NCBI GenBank assembly: GCA_013334325.1
Contig: JAAXXT010000016.1
Coordinates: forward strand, 1 to 50,221
Direction of reading: 5' to 3'
DNA length: 50,221 nucleotides
Origin: Erysipelotrichaceae bacterium
GTDB lineage: Bacteria > Bacillota_I > Bacilli_A > Erysipelotrichales > Erysipelotrichaceae
Shown: in pieces, positions 1-13,931 of the stretch
Layout: each line of letters begins with the position of its first letter
Numbering within the stretch: position 1 is the stretch's first letter
The notes under the pieces: model-generated
Databases searched by the model: none
What the model was told of the DNA's origin: nothing
What the model saw: the letters and a program-made list of their open reading frames with translations, nothing else
Translations under genes and position numbers: made by a program

Positions 1-53
1 TATAACACGCCTCATCGATGAGAAAGTTGTCCTTCTTTATCAAGATAGGCAAC

Positions 54-76
54 AAAAAAGACCTTTTAAAGGGCCT
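54..76 (-). terminator. Likely terminator of tRNA-Gln
   Basis: On the minus strand, just after the tRNA CCA end, AGGCCCTT and AAGGTCT can pair (one C-T mismatch) around a short loop and are followed by six T. This fits an intrinsic terminator for the tRNA transcript. Bases 1-53 hold nothing I recognise. Confidence 0.55.
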
Positions 77-87
77 AAGAATGAAGA

Positions 88-162
88 TGGCTGGGGTACA
101 AGGATTCGAACCTTGGAGTGCCAGAGTCAGAGTCTGGAGCCTTACCGCTTGGCCATACCCCA
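88..162 (-). tRNA. tRNA-Gln (anticodon CTG)
   Basis: Read on the minus strand, this 75-nt sequence folds as a cloverleaf: acceptor TGGGGTA/TACCCCA, D stem GCC/GGC, anticodon stem CCAGA/TCTGG around loop CTCTGAC (anticodon CTG), T arm CAAGG-TTCGAAT-CCTTG, discriminator G and an encoded CCA. The first pair is U1-A72, which is known to mark tRNA-Gln for the GatCAB amidotransferase in bacteria that lack GlnRS. It is divergent from gltX, whose product would charge it with glutamate. C34 reads only CAG, so a UUG isoacceptor should exist elsewhere. Confidence 0.95.
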
Positions 163-190
163 ATAAAGTGTGCACGTTGCGCTTAACTAT

Positions 191-200
191 TATATAATAT
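191..200. promoter_or_regulatory. Shared AT-rich -10 region between tRNA-Gln and gltX
   Basis: On the plus strand TATAAT lies at 193-198 and would start gltX transcription near 205. On the minus strand the same bases give TATTAT/TATATA, about 18 bases after TAGACA (plus-strand 213-218), suitable for tRNA-Gln. No good plus-strand -35 is visible. The two promoters appear to share one nearly symmetric -10 block. Confidence 0.5.
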
Positions 201-217
201 CCTTCGGAGAAATGTCT

Positions 218-1675
218 ATGAAAAAAGTAAGAACTCGTTTTGCGCCTAGCCCAACTGGATACATGCATATTGGTAATCTTAGAACGGCCCTCTATGAATA
301 CCTCGTCGCTAAAAAAGAAGACGGAGATTTCATCTTGCGTATCGAAGATACCGATCAAGCACGTTTAGTCGAAGGTAGTGTCGAAATCATTTATGATACC
401 TTAGCTCAAGTCGGTCTCATCCACGATGAAGGACCTGATAAACCAGGTAAGTTTGGACCTTATGTACAATCTGAACGCTTACCTATGTATAAACAATATG
501 CCTTAGATTTGGTGAAACTAAAAGGAGCCCATGTGTGCTTCTGTCAAGAAGACATCATCCAAGGTCAACGAGATGCGGCTGAAAAAGCAGGCGTACCTTT
601 TAAGTTTACAGATCCTTGTCACTTTTTGACTCAAGATCAAATCGATCAAAGAGTATCTTCAGGAGAAGCCTATGTCATTCGTCAAACCATCAAACCTGGT
701 GTATCTACGATCTTTCATGATGAAGTCTATGGAGATATCGAAGTAGAACGTGAGATCTTAGATGAACAGGTCCTCTTAAAATCAGATGGTTTTCCTACCT
801 ATAATTTCGCCAACGTCATCGATGATCATACAATGGAGATTACCCACGTCGTAAGAGGCAATGAATACTTGTCTTCTACTCCTAAATATAACTTGCTTTA
901 TGAAGCATTCGGTTGGGAGAAACCCATCTATATCCATGTCCCACCGGTCATGAAAGATGAGACTCATAAACTATCTAAACGTAATGGGGATGCCTCTTTC
1001 CAAGATCTCGTCTCAAAAGGTTATTTACCTCAAGCCATCGTCAACTATATCGCATTATTAGGTTGGTCACCAGAAGGTACCCAAGAGATCTTCACCCTAG
1101 AAGAACTTAAAGCAGCTTTCAGTGTCTCACGTATTTCAAAATCAGGGGCTATCTTTGACATCGAGAAGTTAAAATGGATGAATGGGATGTATCTTAGAGC
1201 CATGAGCTTAGAACAGTTCCATCAGACCTGTTTGCCTTATTACACAGATGCCATCCACATCAAATGTGATCTCAAAGAAGTCAGTAAAATGCTTCAACAA
1301 CGTGTCAATGTCTTATCAGATATCCCTGAAATGGTGGACTTCTTAGACAGCTTCCCAGAGTATGATGTCTCAATGTATTTTCATCCTAAGATGAAGACCG
1401 ATAAAGGCATTTGTTTAAGAGCGTTAGATGCCTCTCTTCATGTCTATGAAGAAATCAAGGATTGGGATGATCTCTTAGAACTTCAAACCAAACTTCAAGA
1501 ATTACCTGCCTTATTGGGCTTTAAGAATGGCCAAGTCTATTGGCCTATTAGAACCGCTGTCACTGGGAAACAATTTACCCCAGGTGGTGCTTTAGAAATC
1601 CCTTATTTCTTAGGCAAAGAAGAAACCATAAGAAGGACCCTGATTGGGATCGAAAAATTAAAAGCCGTTGAATAA
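218..1675 (+). CDS. gltX: Glutamyl-tRNA synthetase
   Basis: A class I aminoacyl-tRNA synthetase (485 aa, normal length) that loads glutamate on tRNA-Glu. The N-terminus RTRFAPSPTGYMHIGN carries the HIGH-type signature (HIGN, residues 17-20), and KLSKR at 251-255 is the KMSKS loop. I chose ATG 218 because GGAGA at 206-210 stands 7 bases before it; ATG 212 is too close, and a start at 170 would run back through the promoter. With gatCAB in the same window and tRNA-Gln(U1-A72) next door, it is probably the non-discriminating form that also makes Glu-tRNA(Gln); that is inference. A terminator follows. Confidence 0.96.
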   Translation: MKKVRTRFAPSPTGYMHIGNLRTALYEYLVAKKEDGDFILRIEDTDQARLVEGSVEIIYDTLAQVGLIHDEGPDKPGKFGPYVQSERLPMYKQYALDLVKLKGAHVCFCQEDIIQGQRDAAEKAGVPFKFTDPCHFLTQDQIDQRVSSGEAYVIRQTIKPGVSTIFHDEVYGDIEVEREILDEQVLLKSDGFPTYNFANVIDDHTMEITHVVRGNEYLSSTPKYNLLYEAFGWEKPIYIHVPPVMKDETHKLSKRNGDASFQDLVSKGYLPQAIVNYIALLGWSPEGTQEIFTLEELKAAFSVSRISKSGAIFDIEKLKWMNGMYLRAMSLEQFHQTCLPYYTDAIHIKCDLKEVSKMLQQRVNVLSDIPEMVDFLDSFPEYDVSMYFHPKMKTDKGICLRALDASLHVYEEIKDWDDLLELQTKLQELPALLGFKNGQVYWPIRTAVTGKQFTPGGALEIPYFLGKEETIRRTLIGIEKLKAVE

Positions 1676-1680
1676 ACTTA

Positions 1681-1707
1681 AAGCCTTCTTCACGGAAGGC
1701 TTTTTTT
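1681..1707 (+). terminator. Intrinsic terminator after gltX
   Basis: AAGCCTTC (1681-1688) pairs perfectly with GAAGGCTT (1695-1702) around a 6-base loop and runs into seven T. Confidence 0.9.
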
Positions 1708-1723
1708 CTAAAGGAGAAAAGCT

Positions 1724-2917
1724 ATGCCTGTCAATTTCGATAAGATGCCTGATCGTTTAAACACCAACTGTGTTAAATGGGATGGTTTACCAAACATGTT
1801 TAAAGTAAAAGCAGAAGATGAAGTGCTTCCGTTTTGGGTCGCAGATATGGACTTTGATTGTCCACAGCCTATCACTGATGCCTTAAGAGAAAGAGTCAAT
1901 CATGGGATCTTTGGATACACCAGAGTCTCTGATCATTTCTCTCAAAGCGTTGTTTCTTGGATGAATAAGAGACATGGTTCTTGGATCGATCCTAAAAGCG
2001 TTCGTTTTTCTCCAGGAGTCCTTCATGGGCTCACCAATGCGATCTTAGCGTTCTCTAAGAAAGGGGATGGGGTCATCATTATGACACCTGTCTATTATCC
2101 TTTCAATTCGATCATCAAAGATACCGAAAGAGAAGTCATTGAGAATCCTTTGATCGAGATAAATGGTCATTATGAGATCGACTATGAGGATCTTAAGAAG
2201 AAAACTTCCCAATCCAAAGCGAAGCTCCTTATCTTATGTAATCCCCATAACCCAGTAGGACGAGTCTATACCCAAGCTGAGCTTACCAAAATTGGTGAGA
2301 TCTGTGTTCTCAATAAGATCACAGTACTTTCTGATGAGATCCATTCAGATCTTATCTATGCGCCTTATAAACATCTTACTTATATGAATTTACCTGGAGT
2401 CTATAAAAACAAGGCCGTGGTATTTATATCGCCTTCTAAAACTTTTAATCTAGCGGGTCTACAAACCTCTGCGGTGATCTTACCCGATGAGACGATGAGA
2501 CAAGCGTATGATAAGGCAGCCTCGTTGACACGCACCACAGGGATCAATGTCTTTGGGGAAGTGGCCTTATGCGCAGCCTATGATCAATGTGAAAGCTATG
2601 TGGATGAACTGATGGCTTACTTGACAATAAATCTTGCCTATGTCAGAGAGACACTAAGATCTCGCTTTCCTCAACTTACTTTATTTGAGCCAGAAGGTAC
2701 TTATCTTTTATGGATCGACTTTAGAAAAAGCGGGATAGATGAGAAAGAATTGCTTCATTTTATGAGCCATACTGCGAGAATTGCGATCGATGATGGGTCT
2801 TGGTTTGGATCTCAAGGATCAGGCTTCATTCGTCTCAATAGTGCTTGTCCATTAAGTCAACTTAAGGAAGCTTTTGATCGATTAGAAAGCGCGTTTAATC
2901 AACTTAAAAATAAGTAG
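1724..2917 (+). CDS. patB: PatB/MalY-type aminotransferase (cystathionine beta-lyase family)
   Basis: A 397-aa fold-type I PLP enzyme of the class I/II aminotransferase group. VLPFWVADMDF near the N-terminus is typical of the MalY/PatB branch, LCNPHNPVGRVY holds the cofactor-ring Asn motif, and SPSKTFNLAGLQ contains the PLP lysine (K239). Family members mostly cleave C-S bonds (cystathionine or cysteine conjugates, giving pyruvate, ammonia and a thiol) rather than transaminate. AAGGAG stands 8 bases before ATG. It lies alone between a terminator and the pcrA promoter. The exact substrate cannot be read from the sequence. Confidence 0.88.
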   Translation: MPVNFDKMPDRLNTNCVKWDGLPNMFKVKAEDEVLPFWVADMDFDCPQPITDALRERVNHGIFGYTRVSDHFSQSVVSWMNKRHGSWIDPKSVRFSPGVLHGLTNAILAFSKKGDGVIIMTPVYYPFNSIIKDTEREVIENPLIEINGHYEIDYEDLKKKTSQSKAKLLILCNPHNPVGRVYTQAELTKIGEICVLNKITVLSDEIHSDLIYAPYKHLTYMNLPGVYKNKAVVFISPSKTFNLAGLQTSAVILPDETMRQAYDKAASLTRTTGINVFGEVALCAAYDQCESYVDELMAYLTINLAYVRETLRSRFPQLTLFEPEGTYLLWIDFRKSGIDEKELLHFMSHTARIAIDDGSWFGSQGSGFIRLNSACPLSQLKEAFDRLESAFNQLKNK

Positions 2918-2963
2918 AGTGTGTGTCTTTTTTGGGTCAACTGAGCCAAGAGGGTCTTATCTT

Positions 2964-2972
2964 TGGTATAAT
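2964..2972 (+). promoter_or_regulatory. Extended -10 promoter of the pcrA operon
   Basis: TGG-TATAAT is a perfect extended -10 element. No -35 box is found at the usual spacing. Transcription would begin near 2979-2980, only about 7 bases before the pcrA ATG, and there is no Shine-Dalgarno sequence, so the mRNA would be almost leaderless. Confidence 0.65.
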
Positions 2973-2986
2973 AAACCTATAACCCT

Positions 2987-8173
<5,187 letters not shown>

Positions 8174-8180
8174 GAGCCCT

Positions 8181-8474
8181 ATGGAGAAACATTCCAAAGC
8201 TTATTTTAATAACTTGGCCCATCAGCTTCGCTTTGACCTAACAGACAAAGAAGCCCAAGACATCGTCGATGAATTTTCAATCTTGATCGATCAAATGAAC
8301 CTACTAAATACAATTGATACAACAGGGGTAGAACCTATGGTGTATCCTTTCGAAGAAGCTACATCGTTTATGCGTGAAGACATCGTCGATCATGTCTTAA
8401 GTGCTCAAGAAGCCCTTAAGAATGCGCCTAGTTCTAAGAACGGATTCTTCATCACGAAGAAGGTGGTCCTTTAA
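8181..8474 (+). CDS. gatC: Asp/Glu-tRNA amidotransferase subunit C
   Basis: A 97-aa small subunit that stabilises the GatA-GatB interface in the enzyme converting Glu-tRNA(Gln), and often Asp-tRNA(Asn), to the amide form. The pattern LAHQLRFDLTDKEAQDIVDEFSILIDQMNLL followed by GVEPMVYPFE and MREDIV is characteristic (shown here in parts). AGGAG precedes ATG closely. The stop codon overlaps the gatA start by one base (TAATG). Confidence 0.93.
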   Translation: MEKHSKAYFNNLAHQLRFDLTDKEAQDIVDEFSILIDQMNLLNTIDTTGVEPMVYPFEEATSFMREDIVDHVLSAQEALKNAPSSKNGFFITKKVVL

Positions 8475-9895
8475 TGTCTTTCACCAGTGTTAAAAATAAT
8501 CCCGTTGAAAAACGTGTTTTAGAAGCCTTAGACAAAGCTCATTTGGTTCAACCAATATTGAACGCGATGGTCTCTTTTATCGATCCTTTGTCTCAATTAG
8601 AAGACTTAAAATCAAAAGATAAGAATCTTCCATTTTATGGGATCCCTGTCGCTTTAAAAGATCTCGTAAATATGAAAGATACGATTACCACAGGCTCATC
8701 TAAGATATTAGATAATTATGTCTCGCCTTATGACGCAACGATCGTACGCAAACTCAAAGAAGCAGGTGCCATCATCATAGGGAAAGCTTCTTGCGATACT
8801 TTTGGGATGGGTGGAACCAATAAAACAGCCGCCACTGGACCAGTTCATAATCCTTATGATTTGTCTAGAATGAGCGGAGGTTCTTCAGGTGGATCAGCTG
8901 TTTTGGTAGCCAGTGGGGTCGTACCTATGGCGATAGGAACTGATACAGGGGACTCTATTCGTAAACCCGCAGCGTTTTGTGGGATCGTTGGGGTCAAACC
9001 TACCTATGGTCGTATTTCACGCTATGGGATCATCCCTTATGCCTCTTCACTTGATCATGTTGGTTTCTTTACTTCTAACGTCAGCGATGCGGCAGTGTCT
9101 TTAGAAGTCTTGGCGGGAAGAGATGATTTAGACATGACCTCTTCGTTTAAACCAGTCGAAAAATATTCGAGTCTTTTAAAAGGCGATCTAAAAGGCAAAC
9201 GTTTTGGAATCATCACCAATGTGACCAACGCGATCCAAAATAAGAACACCACAACTCAATTCAATAACTTATGCGAAAAACTAAAAGCTCAAGGCGCCAT
9301 CGTCTCTGAGATCACATTAAACGAAGACCTAATGAAGGCCATGTTGCCTACCTATTATGTCATCGCCAATGCGGAAGCTACGGCCAATCATTCGAATTTG
9401 GACTCACTTAGATTTGGGGTCCAGTTGGAAGGCAAAGACAATGAAGAAGTCATGATTGCCTCTAGAACGGCTGGTTTTGGACCTCTTCTAAGAAAACGCT
9501 TCGTCATAGGATCTTATGCCTTGTTTACTGAAAACCAAGACCTTATCTTTAGAAAAGCTCAAAAAGTAAGACGCTTGATTGTAGAAGACGTTAAGAAAGC
9601 ACTGTCTGAAGTCGATTGTTTGATCGCACCTGCCAGTGGTAATGGGGCACCTTTGATTGAAGATACCCAAATCGATCAGTTGTCTTCAGAGTATCTCGTC
9701 GCAGAAAACTTCATGGCTTTAGGAAACTTCTCAGGTTATCCTAGTATGACCTTGCCTTTTGGTTTTGATGGGGTCTTACCATTAGGTGTAAACCTTACCT
9801 GTAAACCTTTTGAGGAGAGATTGATGTTGGATCTTGCGAAAGGGATAGAAGACCTTACTCAATTGAATGATCTGATCTGTGAGGTAAAACCATGA
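8474..9895 (+). CDS. gatA: Asp/Glu-tRNA amidotransferase subunit A
   Basis: A 473-aa amidase-signature enzyme that releases ammonia from glutamine. The catalytic Lys is in VALKD (K62), the cis-Ser in MSGGSSGGSA (near S137) and the nucleophile in GTDTGDSIRKPA (S161). Residue 160, just before the nucleophile, is Asp where most amidase-signature proteins have Gly (GGSIR), in the oxyanion-hole region; the rest of the signature is intact, so I regard it as functional. It is translationally coupled on both sides: 1-base overlap with gatC, 4-base overlap with gatB. Confidence 0.95.
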   Translation: MSFTSVKNNPVEKRVLEALDKAHLVQPILNAMVSFIDPLSQLEDLKSKDKNLPFYGIPVALKDLVNMKDTITTGSSKILDNYVSPYDATIVRKLKEAGAIIIGKASCDTFGMGGTNKTAATGPVHNPYDLSRMSGGSSGGSAVLVASGVVPMAIGTDTGDSIRKPAAFCGIVGVKPTYGRISRYGIIPYASSLDHVGFFTSNVSDAAVSLEVLAGRDDLDMTSSFKPVEKYSSLLKGDLKGKRFGIITNVTNAIQNKNTTTQFNNLCEKLKAQGAIVSEITLNEDLMKAMLPTYYVIANAEATANHSNLDSLRFGVQLEGKDNEEVMIASRTAGFGPLLRKRFVIGSYALFTENQDLIFRKAQKVRRLIVEDVKKALSEVDCLIAPASGNGAPLIEDTQIDQLSSEYLVAENFMALGNFSGYPSMTLPFGFDGVLPLGVNLTCKPFEERLMLDLAKGIEDLTQLNDLICEVKP

Positions 9896-11319
9896 ACTAT
9901 GAAACAGTCATAGGAATAGAGATCCATTGTGAACTCAAAACGAAATCAAAGATGTTTTCTGGAGCGCCTGTCAGTTATGGGGCTCAACCCAATACATGCG
10001 TCAATGAGATCGATTTAGGCCATCCTGGAACCTTACCTTCACTTAATAAAGAAGCAGTACGTAAAGCTCTACAAGCCTGTATGGCCTTGAATCTCAAGAT
10101 AGATCCTTTGATTAGGTTTGATCGTAAGAACTATTACTATGCGGATCTTCCTAAGGGATTTCAGATCACCCAACAATTCCATCCGATAGGATCTTCAGGT
10201 TATATCGATATCGACACTGCTGAAGGACCGTTAAGAGTAAGGATCAATCGACTTCATATGGAAGAAGATACTGCCAAACAATATCACGTTGAGGAAGAAT
10301 CTTGGATAGACTTCAATCGTGCAGGTACTCCTTTGGTTGAGATCGTATCCGAAGCAGATATGCGTTCAGCTTCTCAAGCCATGGCCTATGTCGATAAGCT
10401 CAGAAACATTCTAATGTATCTTGATGTTACCGACGGGAAGATGGAAGAAGGATCTTTACGTTGTGACATCAATATCTCACTAAGACCTGAAGGCACTGAA
10501 GCTTTTGGGACAAAGACAGAAATCAAAAACATCAACTCCATTTCCAACATCGAAAAAGCCGTCTCTTCTGAGATCATTCGTCAAAAAGCTCTTTTAGAAG
10601 CTGGAAAAGAAGTTCAACAAGCCACCCGTCGATATGACGATGTCGCAAAAGATACCGTCATGATGCGTCTAAAGGAAGGTTCAGTCGATTATAAATACTT
10701 CCCTGAACCAAATATCCCTCCGATCCAACTCTCTCAAGTGTGGATTGATGAGATCAGAAACTCTTTGCCTGAGCTTCCTGAAGCCAGAGCTCTCAGGTAT
10801 AAAACCTTAGGTCTTAACGAATACGACATCAAACAACTCGTTCAAAATAAAGCCTTATCAGATTTCTTCGATGCCTTGATCCCTTCGATCAAAAACGTTA
10901 AACTCGCAGCCAATTGGTGTTGTGGAGACATACTAAGTGCGCTTAGCCAAAAACAATTGGAAGAGAAAAATTATCAACTCAAGCTCTCTGAACTCAGAGA
11001 AATGATCAATGCCTTACACGATCAAGCCATCTCCTCTAAACAAGCGAAAGACATCTTCCCTCATCTATTAAAAGGTGAAAACTATGCCTCTATCGTCGAT
11101 GAACTTAAGATCGTGATGGTTTCTGAACATTCCAGTCTATTAAAATTGGTTGAAGAAACTCTAGATGAGAATCCTCAATCGATCCTAGATTATCATGGAG
11201 GAAAAGACCGTGCTTTAGGTTTCTTAGTCGGTCAATTGATGAAGAAATCTAAAGGCCAAGCCAATCCAGCCATAAGTAACCAACTCTTGAAAACAGAATT
11301 GGATAAACGAAAACCCTAA
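9892..11319 (+). CDS. gatB: Asp/Glu-tRNA amidotransferase subunit B
   Basis: A 475-aa tRNA-binding and kinase-like subunit that phosphorylates the misacylated tRNA and receives ammonia from GatA. The opening ETVIGIEIHCELKTKSKMF, then RKNYYYADLPKGFQITQ, MEEDTAK and SLRCDINISLRP are family hallmarks. The C-terminal 140 residues (ELREMINAL, QAKDIFPHL, FLVGQLMKKSKGQANP) form the helical YqeY-like tail that contacts the tRNA elbow. The start overlaps gatA by ATGA. It closes the gatCAB set. Confidence 0.96.
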   Translation: MNYETVIGIEIHCELKTKSKMFSGAPVSYGAQPNTCVNEIDLGHPGTLPSLNKEAVRKALQACMALNLKIDPLIRFDRKNYYYADLPKGFQITQQFHPIGSSGYIDIDTAEGPLRVRINRLHMEEDTAKQYHVEEESWIDFNRAGTPLVEIVSEADMRSASQAMAYVDKLRNILMYLDVTDGKMEEGSLRCDINISLRPEGTEAFGTKTEIKNINSISNIEKAVSSEIIRQKALLEAGKEVQQATRRYDDVAKDTVMMRLKEGSVDYKYFPEPNIPPIQLSQVWIDEIRNSLPELPEARALRYKTLGLNEYDIKQLVQNKALSDFFDALIPSIKNVKLAANWCCGDILSALSQKQLEEKNYQLKLSELREMINALHDQAISSKQAKDIFPHLLKGENYASIVDELKIVMVSEHSSLLKLVEETLDENPQSILDYHGGKDRALGFLVGQLMKKSKGQANPAISNQLLKTELDKRKP

Positions 11320-11326
11320 AGTGAGG

Positions 11327-11332
11327 TATAAT
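11327..11332 (+). promoter_or_regulatory. -10 element before the membrane protein gene
   Basis: A perfect TATAAT preceded by AGG (not a canonical TGn). It ends 11 bases before the next ATG, so a start near 11339 would leave a leader of about 5 bases with no Shine-Dalgarno. It may be an internal promoter in the gatB-rlmCD run. Confidence 0.5.
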
Positions 11333-11343
11333 AAAGACATCCT

Positions 11344-11946
11344 ATGAAAATAAATACACCAAAAACAAACAAACCCAAACGAAAGATCAGTCTCGGTGGT
11401 TGGGTCCTCATCTTCAGTCTTGCAGTTGTCTTCGTCTTCGGATCGATCTTTGCGCTCATTATGTTTAATGCGCTCAGTGAGACCGGAAAGACAGTAGAAG
11501 GCAATCGTTTTCAACTAGAACTCAATCCTAGAATCGAAACAGCTAAGGTCACTGAAATTAAGACCGCAATTGACGCACAGATAAGTACCGTTAAAAGCAG
11601 TATCAACTTAAAATCAGCCACCTTAAGAATCATGGTTCAATTGAAACCTGAACTGACAGACGAAGAGCTTCAAGCTGCGATCTTATCGATCAAAGACCTT
11701 ATCAATGCAAGTTTGCCGATTGCCACCTATTTTACCTCGACTCCAGACATCAAGATGTATGATTTAGAGATTCATTTCTATAATTCATTAGAAACTGTTA
11801 GTACTGAAACTTTTACTTATCATTATTTCATCCTATCAAAAAACGCCATGATGTTGGATTGGAAGATTCAAGAAGTATCTACGCCTGTGAATCCTGAATT
11901 GGCTGCTGAACTAAAAGCCATTTTAGAAGAGAAATCAAATCAATAA
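11344..11946 (+). CDS. Unknown single-pass membrane protein
   Basis: I do not recognise this 200-aa protein. It has a very basic N-terminus (KTNKPKRK), one hydrophobic segment at about residues 18-41 (WVLIFSLAVVFVFGSIFALI), then a soluble, probably extracytoplasmic domain of about 155 residues with alternating strand and helix character and no Cys. No lipobox is present. It lies between gatB and the rlmCD-type gene, where Bacillus has dagK, but it is not a diacylglycerol kinase. Start at the only nearby ATG; no ribosome-binding site, see the -10 element upstream. Confidence 0.8.
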   Translation: MKINTPKTNKPKRKISLGGWVLIFSLAVVFVFGSIFALIMFNALSETGKTVEGNRFQLELNPRIETAKVTEIKTAIDAQISTVKSSINLKSATLRIMVQLKPELTDEELQAAILSIKDLINASLPIATYFTSTPDIKMYDLEIHFYNSLETVSTETFTYHYFILSKNAMMLDWKIQEVSTPVNPELAAELKAILEEKSNQ

Positions 11947-11954
11947 GGAACCCC

Positions 11955-13277
11955 ATGAATAAAAACGAAATCATATCTGTAGCCGCCATGGATTATAATG
12001 AACAAGCCTATGCGGTGTGCAAACATGAGGGTTTTGTTGTATTTGTAAAAGATCTAATGATCGGAGAAGTCGCAGAAGTTCGACTCGAAAAGGTCAGTGA
12101 ACGACATGCCTATGCGCGTATCGTCACGATGGTCAATGCCAGTAAAGATCGCGTCGAACCTCGTTGTCCGATCGCTTATAAATGTGGTGGTTGTCAGATC
12201 CAACACATGAATGCTCAAGCTCAACTCGACTTTAAGAAGATGCATGTCCAAAGTCTTTTTAAACGTAATCTCGCCATGGATATCAATCCTAAAATCCATG
12301 GGATGGAAGATCCTTGGTTTTATAGAAATAAGACACAAGTTCCTTTTGAGATCACAAAAAGAACCATCGACTATGGTTTTTATAGAGCACATACTCACGA
12401 TATCTTGCCTTTTAGCACTTGTTATATCCAATCAGATGACAGTAATTCGATTCTTTTAGACATCAAACGTTTCTATGACGCCAATGCGATCAAGCCTGCA
12501 GGCTTAAGAACGGTTCTCGTTAAGAAGGCTTTCTCAACTGGAGAATTGATGGTTGTCTTTGTCTGTAGAAGAGACAGTTTACCTTCTCAAAAACAATTGG
12601 TTGAAGAACTCCAAGCGAATCACCCAATGATCAAATCCATCGTCATCAACGTCAATGATCGTGAAGACAATGTGATCTTAGGTGATCGATATATTCCATT
12701 AACGACACAAAGCGTTATTACAGATACTTTAAGCGGACTCAAATTTGAGATCTCCGCGGCTTCTTTCTTCCAAGTCAATCCTAAACAAGCCGAGATCCTT
12801 TATGAATCAGCGCTTAAGATGGCTAAACTAAAAGCTACAGATACTGTGCTTGATCTCTATTGTGGTATAGGCACTATCGCCTTACTCGCAGCTCAAAAAG
12901 CTAAAGCCGTCATCGGTGTAGAAGTCGTACAGGATGCGATCGAAGACGCTAAACGCAATGCAACATTAAACGGTGTAAATAACGTAGAATGGATCAAAGC
13001 GGATGCGGGAGTCGCCGTAAAAGGACTTATCGAATCTAAACGTAAGATCAATCTCGTCGTCGTAGATCCACCTCGAAAAGGACTCGATGAGACAACTCGT
13101 AATGCGATCATCGAACTCAAAGCACCTAAAGTCATCTATGTTTCTTGTGATCCAGGAACCCTCGTTAGAGATCTTAAGATACTTCAAGAACACTATAAGA
13201 TCGAAGATGTGGAACTCACTGATATGTTTCCTCAGACCATCCACGTAGAGACTGTGGTTCTTTTGACTAAAATTTAA
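11955..13277 (+). CDS. rlmCD: 23S rRNA (uracil-5-)-methyltransferase, RumA/RlmCD family
   Basis: A 440-aa SAM-dependent enzyme that makes m5U in 23S rRNA. An N-terminal TRAM-like domain is followed by CPIAYKCGGC (C71, C77, C80), three ligands of the family's 4Fe-4S cluster, the fourth likely in STCYIQ. FFQVNPKQ, LDLYCGIGTIALLAA (SAM site), DPPRKGLD and the nucleophilic Cys in YVSCDPGTL follow. AAGGAA precedes ATG. Synteny with gatB matches Bacillus yefA (rlmCD). A second paralogue is at 44346-45692, so U747/U1939 specificity may be divided between the two. Confidence 0.92.
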   Translation: MNKNEIISVAAMDYNEQAYAVCKHEGFVVFVKDLMIGEVAEVRLEKVSERHAYARIVTMVNASKDRVEPRCPIAYKCGGCQIQHMNAQAQLDFKKMHVQSLFKRNLAMDINPKIHGMEDPWFYRNKTQVPFEITKRTIDYGFYRAHTHDILPFSTCYIQSDDSNSILLDIKRFYDANAIKPAGLRTVLVKKAFSTGELMVVFVCRRDSLPSQKQLVEELQANHPMIKSIVINVNDREDNVILGDRYIPLTTQSVITDTLSGLKFEISAASFFQVNPKQAEILYESALKMAKLKATDTVLDLYCGIGTIALLAAQKAKAVIGVEVVQDAIEDAKRNATLNGVNNVEWIKADAGVAVKGLIESKRKINLVVVDPPRKGLDETTRNAIIELKAPKVIYVSCDPGTLVRDLKILQEHYKIEDVELTDMFPQTIHVETVVLLTKI

Positions 13278-13337
13278 ACTGATACTATAGAATATTGCCA
13301 TGGTTAAACGATGAAACTAATTTGAGAGGATATTTTT

Positions 13338-13853
13338 ATGAATATTAAATTGGTTAAACTGTCCTATGAATATAAACAACACTTAATTGATATGATGGAT
13401 GAATGGCTTGCTGTTGAGCAAGATTTTTCTCCATACATGATTAGAAGAAATGATTACCATAATTTTGATTATTACCTTGAGAACTTAGAAATCAAAGAGG
13501 CAACTGCTGATCGTGTTCCCGACTCCACATTTTTTTGTTTGGATTTAGATAGAAATATATTTGTTGGTGCTATCAATATCAGACATACCCTGAATCAAAG
13601 CTTGCTTAATACTGGCGGGCACATCGGTGATGGAGTTCGTCCTAGTGAGCGGCGAAAAGGGTATGCTACCAATATGATTAAGTTGGGACTTGAGGAGTGT
13701 AGAAAACTCGGTATCGAAAAAGTACTCATAACTTGCGACAAAAGCAACATCGGTTCAGCCAAGTCCATTATCAATAATGGTGGAGTTCTAGAAAATGAAG
13801 TTATCGAAGATGGAGTAGTTGAGCAAAGATATTGGATTACTCTTGTCAAATAA
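13338..13853 (+). CDS. GNAT family N-acetyltransferase
   Basis: A 171-aa acetyl-CoA-dependent acetyltransferase of unknown substrate. GDGVRPSERRKGYATNMIKLGLEECRKLGI is the motif A region (the R-x-x-G-x-A loop binds acetyl-CoA), followed by VLITCDKSNIGSAKSIINNGG (motif B). GAGAGG stands 9-10 bases before ATG. Codon and word use look unlike its neighbours: more AT-rich third positions and only one GATC in over 500 bases, whereas flanking genes carry one per 60-110 bases. That suggests recent acquisition. No partner gene indicates a target. Confidence 0.85.
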   Translation: MNIKLVKLSYEYKQHLIDMMDEWLAVEQDFSPYMIRRNDYHNFDYYLENLEIKEATADRVPDSTFFCLDLDRNIFVGAINIRHTLNQSLLNTGGHIGDGVRPSERRKGYATNMIKLGLEECRKLGIEKVLITCDKSNIGSAKSIINNGGVLENEVIEDGVVEQRYWITLVK

Positions 13854-13931
13854 ATGATGAGTATTTAACTTTTAGTATTTGAAAAAATCGTGTATTCTTA
13901 CACTGTGAAAATAATAAAAGGAGGACTATTT

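Noticed and set aside
170-217. Upstream in-frame extension of gltX
   Set aside because: It would add 16 residues before the conserved RTRFAPSPTG start, read through the TATAAT promoter and lack a ribosome-binding site; GGAGA fits ATG 218.
12054-12431. 125-codon minus-strand open frame
   Set aside because: Antisense to the TRAM and iron-sulfur region of the rRNA methyltransferase; no recognisable domain.
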